From the NCBI RefSeq assembly GCF_014217565.1, contig NZ_CP043661.1:6448001-6512000 (forward strand): DNA of 64,000 nt, written 5' to 3'. The notes under the pieces are model-generated. The model did not search any database and was not told where the DNA came from. It was given only the letters and a program-made list of their open reading frames with translations. A program made the translations under genes and the position numbers. Positions 1-9,147 of the stretch are shown piece by piece (within the stretch, counting starts at the first letter, position 1; the number at the start of each line of letters is the position of its first letter). This DNA is from Kribbella qitaiheensis. GTDB lineage: Bacteria > Actinomycetota > Actinomycetes > Propionibacteriales > Kribbellaceae.

Positions 1-2
1 TG

Positions 3-851
3 TCCGACCGGATGGCGAGCCAGTGTGGCAACGCCAAGACGCCGGAGATCGCCAGGTCCGATATCGCCGAGCTGATCGAAGCACTGTCCGATGCCTCTGG
101 TGTTCCGGTGGTTGTCGAGGCTGTTCGCCGGTCGTACCTGCAGCGGGCTCGTGCGGCGACCGGCTGGCCGGTCACCAAGTGGCTCGGGCGGTTCAAGCCG
201 GACCCGCTGCGGCGGCTCCACCTGGACCAGAGCACCAAGCAGCAGGGCAAGGCGGCGCGGAAGTCCGCCTCCAACGAGGTGTCGATCGCTCGGTCCTCGT
301 TGCCTGCGGCAACACCCGTGCAGCGCGCCCGGATGGACACAGCGGTCCGCAACATCACCACCAAGGCCGCGGACGGGCTGTCTCGCCCGTGGGCCGATTC
401 AGTCCGTACGGCGATTCGCCGGCGGGAGGAGTCGCTCGGGGATGAGCTGGACCAGGCAGTAGCTCGTACTGACCTCGGATCGAACAACAGTCCGGGGTGG
501 TGGACCGCAGCCCGGTTCCTGCAGTGGCTGCTGTTCTTGGTGGCACTGGGTGGTGCTGTGTGGCTGGCACTCGTCGGGTTCCTGCAGATCGGTGACCTGG
601 TGCTGCCGAGGTGGGAGAGCATCCCGTACGCGACGATCATGTTGGTCGGTGGCGTCGTGCTCGGTGTGGCCGTCTCCATCGCCTGCAGGCTCTTCGCCAG
701 CAGCGGAGCGAGCCGCCGCGCCCGGCTGGTAGCGAAGGCTCTCCGTACCGAGCTGGAAAAGGTTGCCGACAGCCACGTTGTCGCACCGGCACGCGAGGAA
801 CTCAACGCCTACAGCCTCTGCCGCGACAAACTGGCCATCGCCCGCCGGTAA
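3..851 (+). CDS. C-terminal part of a membrane-anchored YfjP/dynamin-like GTPase (5' end outside window)
   Basis: The reading frame is open to the left edge, so this is the tail of a longer gene. It shows a basic motif (TGWPVTKWL...PDPLRRLHL), a helical middle and two C-terminal hydrophobic segments (about residues 166-190 and 205-227), then a charged helical end. This matches the C-terminal half of actinobacterial 50S-ribosome-binding/YfjP-like GTPases, whose G domain would lie upstream. An ssb gene and ettA follow, the usual neighbourhood for this family. Function (membrane-associated GTPase, role not settled) is inferred from family resemblance; no G motifs are visible in the window. Confidence 0.7.
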   Translation, partial: SDRMASQCGNAKTPEIARSDIAELIEALSDASGVPVVVEAVRRSYLQRARAATGWPVTKWLGRFKPDPLRRLHLDQSTKQQGKAARKSASNEVSIARSSLPAATPVQRARMDTAVRNITTKAADGLSRPWADSVRTAIRRREESLGDELDQAVARTDLGSNNSPGWWTAARFLQWLLFLVALGGAVWLALVGFLQIGDLVLPRWESIPYATIMLVGGVVLGVAVSIACRLFASSGASRRARLVAKALRTELEKVADSHVVAPAREELNAYSLCRDKLAIARR

Positions 852-1043
852 CAGTACGCCCGCGCGGTACGGCGGATCAGTCGTGGGTGCCGCCTGCCTG
901 GTTTGAGTTCGTCGGTGGTCGGTTGAACCACCGCTGGATGAAGTTGGTTATCCCCAGTTGCGAATTCGCCGGCCGGAGTGGGCGGTGCCGGGTGCATCTT
1001 CTCTGTCGACAGGACTTCTGCGACTGAAAGGAAGGTGACCGGC

Positions 1044-1538
1044 GTGAGCGTCAACGAGACCACTGTGACCGTGCTCGGCTGGGTCGGCGGAGACGTCGAC
1101 TATCGGGAGGTGTCGGGCGGCGTCGGGGTGGCGAACTTCCGGGTCGGTACGACGCCGCGGCACTTCGACAAGACCGTCGGCGGCTGGGTCGACCGGCCGA
1201 CCACCTGGTTCCAGGTCGAATGCTGGCGGGGCCTGGCCGAGCATGTGCGCCAATCGGTCCAGCGCGGCCATCCGGTGCTCGTCACCGGCCGGCTGAAGAC
1301 GACCGAATGGGACGATGGGGAAGGGGGCAAGAGGACCAAGACCGTGATCGATGCCTTCTCCGTCGGTCACGACCTCGCCCGCGGCACCGCTGCCTTCACC
1401 AAGGCGGCGCGACGGCCTTATCGCACCGAAACCAGCTCCCTCGACGAGGACCCGACGGAGTTCCCGGAAGAACCCACGCCGGACTTCTCCACCACCGATT
1501 CCACTGACCCCTACGAGTCTGTGCCGAAGGCGGCCTGA
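1044..1538 (+). CDS. ssb: Single-stranded DNA-binding protein (OB fold)
   Basis: A 164-aa protein whose first ~110 residues form an SSB-type OB fold (VTVLGWVGGDV at the start, then TTWFQVECWRGLAEHV and VLVTGRLKTTEW). It binds single-stranded DNA during replication and repair. GTG at 1044 is chosen because AAGGAAGG lies about 9 nt upstream and the protein then begins at the conserved first strand; an upstream in-frame ATG at 978 would add a non-conserved leader. The acidic C-terminal half ends in ESVPKAA rather than the DDDIPF-like tip that recruits partner proteins, so this is probably a secondary SsbB-like paralogue. Confidence 0.88.
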   Translation: MSVNETTVTVLGWVGGDVDYREVSGGVGVANFRVGTTPRHFDKTVGGWVDRPTTWFQVECWRGLAEHVRQSVQRGHPVLVTGRLKTTEWDDGEGGKRTKTVIDAFSVGHDLARGTAAFTKAARRPYRTETSSLDEDPTEFPEEPTPDFSTTDSTDPYESVPKAA

Positions 1539-1653
1539 CTCTCCCTTTGCCCCGAGCTACTGGCGGTGGCGCTGTTGGTGGGTGCCGCGAGCTACTGGTG
1601 GTCGGCGGCGTCAGTGGGTGCCGCGAGGTGCTGGCGGTGGCGCCGGCCGGCGG

Positions 1654-1955
1654 CAGCCGGAGTACCGGCGCCGCCACCGCCGTCGCCCTGCGCGCAGGTA
1701 TGGGCGTCATCCTCACCCACCACAACAATCCTGATCGGCGGCGGACGTCGTCGGCAGGATCGCCGAACAGGGTGGTACGGCGGTGGCCCTGCGCCTCGAC
1801 GTCGGCGCCCTGGAGCACGGCTTCACTACGATCCGCGCTACTACGCCGCCAACGTCCTCGACCCGGACGGCCACAGTCTCGAATTCGTCTACCAGAGCTG
1901 GCAGCACTGGCCGGGCGTGGACGTCGGTTGGGTCCGGGTGGGGGTGTGGACATAG
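1654..1955 (+). pseudogene. Composite remnant: short-chain dehydrogenase N-terminus fused to a VOC/glyoxalase C-terminus
   Basis: No intact gene fits between ssb and ettA. Frame 2 (about 1654-1735) reads like an SDR beginning (TGAATAVALRAGMGVILTHHN). Frame 1 from about 1741 continues it (ADVVGRIAEQGGTAVALRLDV), as after a frameshift. At 1821 frame 3 takes over with the typical end of a VOC dioxygenase-fold protein (YYAANVLDPDGHSLEFVYQ), stopping at 1955. These are fragments of two unrelated families in three frames, so the stretch is read as debris of deletion/fusion rather than a working gene. The upstream part (1539-1650) has imperfect GGTGCCGCGAG-type repeats and no gene. Confidence 0.6.
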
Positions 1956-1965
1956 GCTCTGGGGT

Positions 1966-3645
<1,680 letters not shown>

Positions 3646-3648
<3 letters not shown>

Positions 3649-3691
3649 TCGACCTCGTCCGACCCCAGGCTGGATTGCCTGGGGTCGATCA
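3646..3691. terminator. Hairpin between convergent ettA and membrane-protein gene
   Basis: GACCCCAGGC (3661-3670), loop TGGATT, GCCTGGGGTC (3677-3686): perfect 10-bp arms. An outer pair TGATCGACC (3646-3654)/GGTCGATCA (3683-3691) can form an alternative stem. It sits exactly at the junction of two convergent genes, followed by TTTT at 3694-3697, so it probably serves as a terminator in the plus direction and possibly both. Confidence 0.7.
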
Positions 3692-3997
3692 AGTTTTGAG
3701 CTTGCCGAGGGCATCCTGCAAGGCGGAGCCGATCGCGTCCTGGCTGGCCTTGTTGACCGGCAGCAGGCCGAGCAGGGCCGGCAGGAGCAGGCTCAGCTGG
3801 ATGGTGAACAGACTGTCCGGATCGATCCCCGGCAGGTAACCGACCGCGAACGCGGCGACGACCAGGATCAGCGGCACGACCGATCGGCCGAGCCATCGCT
3901 TCACGGTCAGGCGCGGCTTGGCATCGCCGACGGCCTCGAACGAAGCCCACGAGTCGCTGCAAAGCTCGATGGTCTGCCGCCGCACGGTCGCGATCAA
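3689..3997 (-). CDS. 3' part of a frameshifted polytopic membrane protein
   Basis: The frame codes for 102 aa from a TTG; two hydrophobic segments are visible (SVVPLILVVAAFAVGYLPGI and FTIQLSLLLPALLGLLPV). Reading further upstream in the same frame gives non-random protein (WAESYAWRLTRSLHDHSHLLLQIDRTPQYDEL), continuing into the 3' end of the neighbouring 268-aa gene, with no ATG or GTG between. It is therefore better read as the C-terminal part of that gene, separated by a frameshift near 4085-4130. Function unknown. Confidence 0.45.
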   Translation of the reverse strand: MIATVRRQTIELCSDSWASFEAVGDAKPRLTVKRWLGRSVVPLILVVAAFAVGYLPGIDPDSLFTIQLSLLLPALLGLLPVNKASQDAIGSALQDALGKLKT

Positions 3998-4082
3998 TTC
4001 GTCGTACTGCGGGGTGCGGTCGATCTGCAGCAGCAGATGACTGTGGTCGTGCAGTGATCGGGTGAGTCGCCACGCATAGGAC

Positions 4083-4889
4083 TCAGCCCAGAGCCGGGCG
4101 CGGGCCGTCGTCGCTGTTCGCCCGAACAGAGCGGTCGATCCGGAGCGGCACCACCTCTTCCAGGGCGGCGAGCCTGGCCAGCAGGTGTCTTCTGATCACC
4201 GGGCGGCGCCAGTACGGCCGGTTCTCCCGCAGTAGGTGCCATTCGTCGACGAGCACCAGGGCGGCGGTGTGGTTCAGCCCCTGAGCGCCGACAGCTCGCC
4301 GGCGTTTCGCGTCCGTCCGGACGATGCCCGCCACGGTCGTCAGGGTGATCGCGAGAACGAGGACGGTGGCGGCGAAGACGGCACCGGGAAGGACGGCCTC
4401 CGATCGGCGCAGCTGGTTGAAGAGCACGATCAGGCCGGCGGTGGTCACGGCGATCAGGACGGAGGTGATCACCGATCCGCGGTTCGGCCAGCCCTCGGAC
4501 CAGACGGTACCCATTCCCAAGGCGATCGTCCCCACGACGAAGGCCACCACCAAGACGAACAGCAGATACAGCAGATGGATCCGGATCAGGTTGGAGACAG
4601 TGAGCTCCCGTCCCGCCAGGATCATCGTGACGGTGGGAAGTCCGATCCACAGCAGAAACAAGGGGATCAGCTTGAGGTCGGAGTCACGGCCGAGCTGAGG
4701 CCTGGCTCCGTCCAACACTGCCTTGCGCCGCAGGACCGGGACGAGGGCGCGTCGCTCCTCATCGGTAGCCCCGAGCTCCGCGATCCGTTCCCTGGCTGCG
4801 GCCCAAGCGATCCGGGCACTCTCCAACCCGGGCCACATCCCCGGCTCCTCAGGTGCTGGTACAGCAGCCGGAACCACAGGATCCACCAT
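4083..4889 (-). CDS. Polytopic membrane protein of unknown function (probably truncated by a frameshift)
   Basis: 268 aa from ATG at 4889, with a GGGGG-containing ribosome site about 8 nt upstream. The N-terminal ~70 residues are soluble and helical. Four hydrophobic segments follow (LIPLFLLWIGLPTVTMIL, IHLLYLLFVLVVAFVVG, SVITSVLIAVTTAGLIVLF, GAVFAATVLVLAITLTTVAGI), then a charged tail. The gene lies 10 bp downstream of the MarR gene on the same strand, so it is probably co-transcribed with it. The frame stops at 4083, but a neighbouring frame continues the protein for ~130 residues with two more hydrophobic segments. No function recognised. Confidence 0.55.
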   Translation of the reverse strand: MVDPVVPAAVPAPEEPGMWPGLESARIAWAAARERIAELGATDEERRALVPVLRRKAVLDGARPQLGRDSDLKLIPLFLLWIGLPTVTMILAGRELTVSNLIRIHLLYLLFVLVVAFVVGTIALGMGTVWSEGWPNRGSVITSVLIAVTTAGLIVLFNQLRRSEAVLPGAVFAATVLVLAITLTTVAGIVRTDAKRRRAVGAQGLNHTAALVLVDEWHLLRENRPYWRRPVIRRHLLARLAALEEVVPLRIDRSVRANSDDGPRPALG

Positions 4890-4902
4890 CACCCTCGCCC
4901 CC

Positions 4903-5346
4903 TCAGTCCATCGGTTGGGCGTTGGTGGTGGCGTCTGCGAGGAAGGTGGAGATGGTTTGGAGTTCGGATTCGGTGCGGGTGGCGAGGACGGCTTGGATGC
5001 GGCGGCCCTGTTCCTCGTAGAGGGGGATCAGTTTTTCCTGGATGGCCTCGAAGCTCGGGGTTACCAGGACTTTGCGGCGGTCGTTCGGGTCGGGCTGGCG
5101 GGTGATCAGGCCTAGGGATTCGAGGCGGTCGATCACGCCGGTGACTGTGCCTGAGGTTAGGCCGGTGTGTTCGGAGAGTTGGCGTGGAGTGAGGGGGCCG
5201 TGTGACTGGAGCAAGGTCATGAACTGGGAGTCGCTCGCGCCCAGGCCGAGCTTGGCCGAGACCGCGTGGTTGAACAGGATCACGTTCGCGATGAAGCGGA
5301 TCATCCGCTCCTGCAGTTCGGTACTGATCTCTTCCCTGCTGCTCAT
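4903..5346 (-). CDS. MarR-family transcriptional regulator
   Basis: 147 aa with a winged-helix core: GPLTPRQLSEHTGLTSGTVTGVIDRLESLGL as the DNA-recognition helices and QPDPNDRRKVLV as the wing. The ATG at 5346 is preferred over an upstream start at 5397 because GAGG lies 8 nt before it. It is divergent from the FAD monooxygenase gene at 5461; nested inverted repeats in the shared gap suggest that it represses that gene and itself and is released by an aromatic or similar ligand. The ligand is unknown. Confidence 0.88.
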   Translation of the reverse strand: MSSREEISTELQERMIRFIANVILFNHAVSAKLGLGASDSQFMTLLQSHGPLTPRQLSEHTGLTSGTVTGVIDRLESLGLITRQPDPNDRRKVLVTPSFEAIQEKLIPLYEEQGRRIQAVLATRTESELQTISTFLADATTNAQPMD

Positions 5347-5380
5347 GGCGCACACCTCGCTGGAAGTCTGACTCTTGCAT

Positions 5381-5436
5381 TTCTCTCGGATCTCCAAGAT
5401 ACTCGGTTTACCGAGATACTTGTGAAGCCGAGAGAA
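5381..5436. promoter_or_regulatory. Nested inverted repeats, likely MarR operator in a divergent promoter
   Basis: The outer pair TTCTCTCGG (5381-5389)/CCGAGAGAA (5428-5436) is perfect over 9 bp. An inner pair CTCGGT (5402-5407)/ACCGAG (5410-5415) is separated by 2 bp. Both share the core CTCGG, and both lie in the 114-bp gap between the divergent MarR and monooxygenase starts. The arrangement suggests two to four binding half-sites for the adjacent MarR protein. Confidence 0.6.
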
Positions 5437-5460
5437 CTGATCTTAGAGGAGTTGAGTGGG

Positions 5461-6822
5461 ATGAAGGTGCTGGTGATCGGTGGTGGGACCGGCGGACTCG
5501 CGCTGGCGCACGGGCTGAAGCGGGCCGGCATCGGCGTGACGGTGTTCGAGCGCGACGTACTGCGGACCGATGGGCTGCACGGCTACCGGGTGGGCATCGA
5601 CCCCGACGGCAGCCGGGCGCTGAACGCGTTGCTGCCCAAGGACCTGTACGACACGTTCGTGGCCACCAAGGCCCGCGACCCGAAGTACTTCAACATGCTG
5701 ACCGAGGACCTCAAGGAGGTGCTCTCGATGGACATCCTGCCCTCGACCGACCCGGTGGAGAGCGAGAAGTCGATCAGCCGGATGACGCTGCGGCAGGTGC
5801 TGCTGACCGGTCTGGATGAGGTCGTCGAGTTCGGCAAGGAGTTCGTCCGCTTCGAGCAGCGCGCCGACAGTGTCACGGCCTACTTCGCGGACGGGTCGGA
5901 GGCGACCGGTGATCTGCTGGTGGCCGCGGACGGATCAGGCTCGCGGGTACGCCGGCAGTACCTGCCGCAGGCGAAGACCGAGGAGACCGGCATCATCGCG
6001 ATCGCCGGCAAGCTCGCGCTGACCGACGAGAGCGCGAAACTCGTTCCGCCGAAGGTGTTCGAGGGCATCTCGCTGGTGAGCGCGCCGCATGGCATCGCCT
6101 GCATCATCCACGTGATGGAGTTCCAGTGGGACCGCGACGGCAAGGTCAAGCAGGGGATCGGCGGCAACACTGAGGATCTGATCCGGCAATGGCCCGGGCT
6201 GCAGTTCGACAACACCCGCGACTACATCAACTGGGGCCTGTCGGCGACCGCGGACAAGCTGCCGGCGAACGTGATGGACCTTCGCGGCCAGGAACTGATC
6301 GACCTGGCACTGCGGATCACTCCCGATTGGCACCCGAACTTCCGCCGGATGCTCGAGCTGACCGACCCGGGCACCTGCTTCCCGGTGAACATCTCCACCT
6401 CGGTGCCGCTGGATCCGTGGCCGAGCAGCAATGTGACCCTTCTGGGTGACGCCATTCACACGATGACGCCAGGTCGCGGCGTCGGTGCGAACACCGCGCT
6501 CCGCGACGCGCTGCTGCTGTGCCGCAAGTTGATCGAGGTACGCGACAACAAGGCCGAACTGGTCGCTGCCGTCCATGAGTACGAGGCGAAGATGATCGAG
6601 TACGGCTTCGACGCGGTACTGAAGTCGCGCGCCCAGATGAGCGCGAGCGACCCGATGCACAAGCCCGTGATCGGCCGGATCGTGCTGGCAGGCATGCGTA
6701 CTGCGATGCGCACGATCAACCATCTGCCGCCGGTGAAGCGCCGGATGCGCGACTCGATGATGGCCTACCGCGGCGAAGGCCGGGACGAAGCAGCCTTCGA
6801 GATCACGCCACCGGTGAGCTGA
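5461..6822 (+). CDS. FAD-dependent monooxygenase (PHBH/aromatic hydroxylase-like)
   Basis: 453 aa. An N-terminal Rossmann motif VIGGGTGGLALAHGLKRAG (residues 5-23) binds the FAD ADP moiety; a second FAD motif LLGDAIHTMTPGRGVGAN lies near residue 328; VAADGSGSRVRR is the DG motif. This is the class A flavoprotein monooxygenase pattern, using NAD(P)H and O2 to hydroxylate a usually aromatic or polyketide-like substrate. The ATG at 5461 has AGAGGA 10 nt upstream. It is divergent from and probably controlled by the MarR protein. The 3' end overlaps the convergent GDSL remnant by 20 bp. Substrate unknown. Confidence 0.85.
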   Translation: MKVLVIGGGTGGLALAHGLKRAGIGVTVFERDVLRTDGLHGYRVGIDPDGSRALNALLPKDLYDTFVATKARDPKYFNMLTEDLKEVLSMDILPSTDPVESEKSISRMTLRQVLLTGLDEVVEFGKEFVRFEQRADSVTAYFADGSEATGDLLVAADGSGSRVRRQYLPQAKTEETGIIAIAGKLALTDESAKLVPPKVFEGISLVSAPHGIACIIHVMEFQWDRDGKVKQGIGGNTEDLIRQWPGLQFDNTRDYINWGLSATADKLPANVMDLRGQELIDLALRITPDWHPNFRRMLELTDPGTCFPVNISTSVPLDPWPSSNVTLLGDAIHTMTPGRGVGANTALRDALLLCRKLIEVRDNKAELVAAVHEYEAKMIEYGFDAVLKSRAQMSASDPMHKPVIGRIVLAGMRTAMRTINHLPPVKRRMRDSMMAYRGEGRDEAAFEITPPVS

Positions 6823-7192
6823 CCGCATCGAGCCAGGCATCCGCGAGGATCCGCTGCCCGGCGTACGTCGGATGGATTCCGTCCCAGATCCAGTGCGATG
6901 CCGGGGCGCGATCGGCGCCGGCATCGTTGGCGCCGATCAGAATGCTCAGTACTGCGGGTCGCAGGTCGACCGCGTCGCGCTGGCACCGAGATGCCATCGC
7001 GGCCACCGTGTCGCCGCTGACCCCGCGGTTGACGAATCGCCAGCCGCTGCCCGGGGCCTGGGCGCCGGCCTCGCCCGCGATCAGGAACGGGTACGAGTGA
7101 CCGAGGATGTGGTTGGGGTCATCGGTAGGACCGCGGCCGCCGCGCGTGATCGAGTCGCCCTGGAACAGCACCAGGGCGCCCGGCTCCAGCAC
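6803..7192 (-). pseudogene. SGNH/GDSL-type hydrolase with an internal deletion
   Basis: 129 aa from GTG at 7192. Block I (LVLFQGDSITRGGR), a block II-like Gly region (VSGDTVAAMASR) and block III (LSILIGAND) are intact and are followed almost at once by block V (DGIHPTYAGQRILADAWLD). Typical family members have about 70-90 residues between blocks III and V. The Ser, Gly, Asn and Asp/His catalytic residues are all present, but the middle of the fold is missing. It lies 14 bp after the MarR gene. Most likely an inactive deletion derivative; a miniature functional enzyme is less likely. Confidence 0.65.
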
Positions 7193-7206
7193 CGCGGTCA
7201 GTCTGG

Positions 7207-7665
7207 TCAGCGTTGGCCGACGTGTTCGGCGACAGCGTCGAAGACGCGCCCGATCGCCGCGAAATCCTCGGGTGAGGCCACGTCGACCAGGTTCTCGCGC
7301 ACACCGTCCACGTGGTACGGCGCGGCTTGCTCGAGCAGCGACATCCCGGCGTCGGTGAGCTCGGCCCAGACGCCGCGCTTGTCGCTCTTGCACGACGTAC
7401 GCCGCACGAGCTCCGCGGCTTCGAGCCTGCCGACGGTGTGAGTCAGGCGGGAGCGGCTCTGGTGCAGCCGGTCAGCCAGTTCAGCCATCCGTAGTCGCCG
7501 ATCGGGCGTCTCGGAGAGCCGGACCAGGATCTCGTAGTCGTTGATGCCCAGGCCGAACTGACGTAGGTCGTCGTCGAGCTTGGCCATCAGGCGCGCGGTG
7601 CCCAGCAGGTACGCGCGCCACGCCACCTGCTGTTCGGAGGTCAGCCACCGGGTCCCAGTCGTCAT
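7207..7665 (-). CDS. MarR-family transcriptional regulator
   Basis: 152 aa from ATG at 7665. The winged helix is clear: DRRLRMAELADRLHQSRSRLTHTVGRLEAAELV and the wing TSCKSDKRGVWAELTDAG, with helical dimerisation ends. It is divergent from a YceI-family gene, with a perfect 16-bp palindrome in between, so it probably regulates yceI and itself. The upstream part of the open frame overlaps the yceI coding strand and is not part of the gene. Confidence 0.88.
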   Translation of the reverse strand: MTTGTRWLTSEQQVAWRAYLLGTARLMAKLDDDLRQFGLGINDYEILVRLSETPDRRLRMAELADRLHQSRSRLTHTVGRLEAAELVRRTSCKSDKRGVWAELTDAGMSLLEQAAPYHVDGVRENLVDVASPEDFAAIGRVFDAVAEHVGQR

Positions 7666-7695
7666 CGTCACGGGACCAGTGTACCGGGAATGTAA

Positions 7696-7760
7696 TTGAC
7701 TTTTAAACCGTTTCTGTCTACCGTCGTAGCCATCGGTTGATGCATCAACCCATTGGTTGA
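7696..7760 (+). promoter_or_regulatory. yceI promoter with MarR-type palindromic operator
   Basis: TTGACT (7696-7701) and TACCGT (7719-7724) are spaced by 17 bp, a plausible -35/-10 pair. Just downstream is a perfect 16-bp palindrome GGTTGATGCATCAACC (7735-7750), and a third GGTTGA half-site is at 7755-7760. The position at or after the transcription start fits a repressor operator for the divergent MarR protein. Confidence 0.6.
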
Positions 7761-7804
7761 GAGTTACGACGCCCCCACCCAGATTTGCTCGAGAGGAACC
7801 AGTA

Positions 7805-8368
7805 ATGACTGAGACCGCGACCGCTGCCAACACCATCCCCGGCCTGGTGACCGGCACGTACGCGCTGGACGTTGCGCACACCGAGATCGGCTTCACCGTC
7901 CGGCACCTGATGACCAAGGTCCGTGGCGTCTTCAAGGACTTCTCCGGCGAGATCGTCGTCGACGACTCCCTGGAGCAGTCGACCGCCAACGTCACTGTCG
8001 AGCTGGCATCGGTGTCCACCCGCAGCGAGCAGCGCGACGGGCACCTGCGCTCCGGCGACTTCTTCGACGCCGAGAACAGCCCGAAGATGACCTTCGTCAG
8101 CACCGGCTTCAAGCCCGAAGGTGACGACTACATCCTGGCCGGCGAGCTGACCGTCAAGGACGTCACCAAGCCGATCGAGTTCGGTGTCGAGTTCCTCGGT
8201 GTCGACCAGAACGCCTACGGCCAGACCATCATCGGTTTCGAGGCCTCCACCTCGATCAGCCGCAAGGACTGGGGCATCGACTTCAACATCCCGCTCGAGG
8301 GCGGCAAGCTCCTGATCGGCGACAAGGTCGACATCCACCTCGACGTCCAGGCCGCACTCCAGGCCTGA
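7805..8368 (+). CDS. YceI-family lipocalin-like protein
   Basis: 187 aa. The pattern YALDVAHTEIGFTVRHLMTKVRGVF near the start, then SGDFFDAENSPKMTF and GELTVKDVTKPIEFGVEF, then SISRKDWGIDF near the end, is diagnostic of YceI (isoprenoid-binding beta-barrel). No signal peptide is seen, so this member is cytoplasmic. ATG at 7805 follows GAGAGGAA. Actinobacterial YceI genes are often paired with a MarR regulator as here. The bound ligand (a polyprenoid in characterised members) is not certain. Confidence 0.9.
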   Translation: MTETATAANTIPGLVTGTYALDVAHTEIGFTVRHLMTKVRGVFKDFSGEIVVDDSLEQSTANVTVELASVSTRSEQRDGHLRSGDFFDAENSPKMTFVSTGFKPEGDDYILAGELTVKDVTKPIEFGVEFLGVDQNAYGQTIIGFEASTSISRKDWGIDFNIPLEGGKLLIGDKVDIHLDVQAALQA

Positions 8369-8383
8369 TCTTCCGTACGCCGA

Positions 8384-8420
8384 AAGGCCCCGCCCTCCCG
8401 ATTCCTGGGGGCGGGGCCTT
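8384..8420 (+). terminator. Rho-independent-type hairpin after yceI
   Basis: AAGGCCCCGCCC (8384-8395) pairs perfectly with GGGCGGGGCCTT (8409-8420) across a 13-nt loop. It sits between the convergent yceI and TetR genes and can act in both directions. Confidence 0.8.
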
Positions 8421-8426
8421 CGTCGT

Positions 8427-9071
8427 CTAGACCTGGACCATCCGGAGCGCCAGGTCGGCATAGAGCGCACCGAGTTCGGTGGGGTCCTGGCGGGCCGGTG
8501 AGTACCAGCGGGCCACGTCGATCGAGAGGGAGAGTACGGCGAGCGTCGTACCGTGCAGGTCGTCGACGGCGAAGGAGCCGTCCGCGATGCCGTCGGTCAG
8601 CACCTGCTCGATGAGCGCCGAGATCGCTCGCCTGATGGTCGCCACCTCGGCGAAGTGCTCGGGGCTGAGCGCTGCCAGCTCGTACTGCACAACCCGGGCG
8701 ATCGTGTGGTGCTCGGCATGCCACGCAGTAAAGGCCGAAACCATCGCCCGCAGGCGATCGGCGGGCGTCCGGCCGGATCCGGCGGTTACTGCGAGGGGGG
8801 CGCTGCCGGACGCATCGCCAGATTCCGCCTGGCTAAGGATTTCTAGCGCGGCTCGGTGGCCGTAGAGGCTGATTTCGAAGAGGAGGCGTTCTTTGGAGGG
8901 GTAGTGGACGTAGAGGGCGGCTGGGCTCATGCCGGCGCGGGAGGCGATGTCGCGGGTGGTGGTGGCCTGGAAGCCGCGTTCGGCGAAGGCGTCGATGGCG
9001 CCGGTGAGCAGCCGCCGGGCTGCCGGCGGCTGGACATGCTCCCAGACGAGGGGACTGGTGACGGCGGACAC
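8427..9071 (-). CDS. TetR-family transcriptional regulator
   Basis: 214 aa from GTG at 9071, with AGGG upstream. The N-terminal HTH is typical (LLTGAIDAFAERGFQATTTRDIASRAGMSPAALYVHYPSKERLLFEI, about residues 16-62); the rest is the helical ligand domain. It is divergent from an acyl-CoA dehydrogenase-thiolase-SDR operon across a perfect palindrome. Regulators of this arrangement usually sense acyl-CoAs and repress beta-oxidation-like genes; that role is inferred. Confidence 0.88.
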   Translation of the reverse strand: MSAVTSPLVWEHVQPPAARRLLTGAIDAFAERGFQATTTRDIASRAGMSPAALYVHYPSKERLLFEISLYGHRAALEILSQAESGDASGSAPLAVTAGSGRTPADRLRAMVSAFTAWHAEHHTIARVVQYELAALSPEHFAEVATIRRAISALIEQVLTDGIADGSFAVDDLHGTTLAVLSLSIDVARWYSPARQDPTELGALYADLALRMVQV

Positions 9072-9098
9072 GTTGACACCCTGCCCTAGATTGGTAAA

Positions 9099-9116
9099 GC
9101 TAAGCAAGCGCTTAGC
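9099..9116. promoter_or_regulatory. TetR operator palindrome
   Basis: GCTAAGC-AAGC-GCTTAGC: perfect 7-bp arms around a 4-bp centre, midway between the divergent TetR start (9071) and acyl-CoA dehydrogenase start (9148). The size and location fit one TetR dimer pair controlling both genes. Confidence 0.7.
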
Positions 9117-9147
9117 CACAGATCTCAGAGTTCGGGGAGGCCCAACG

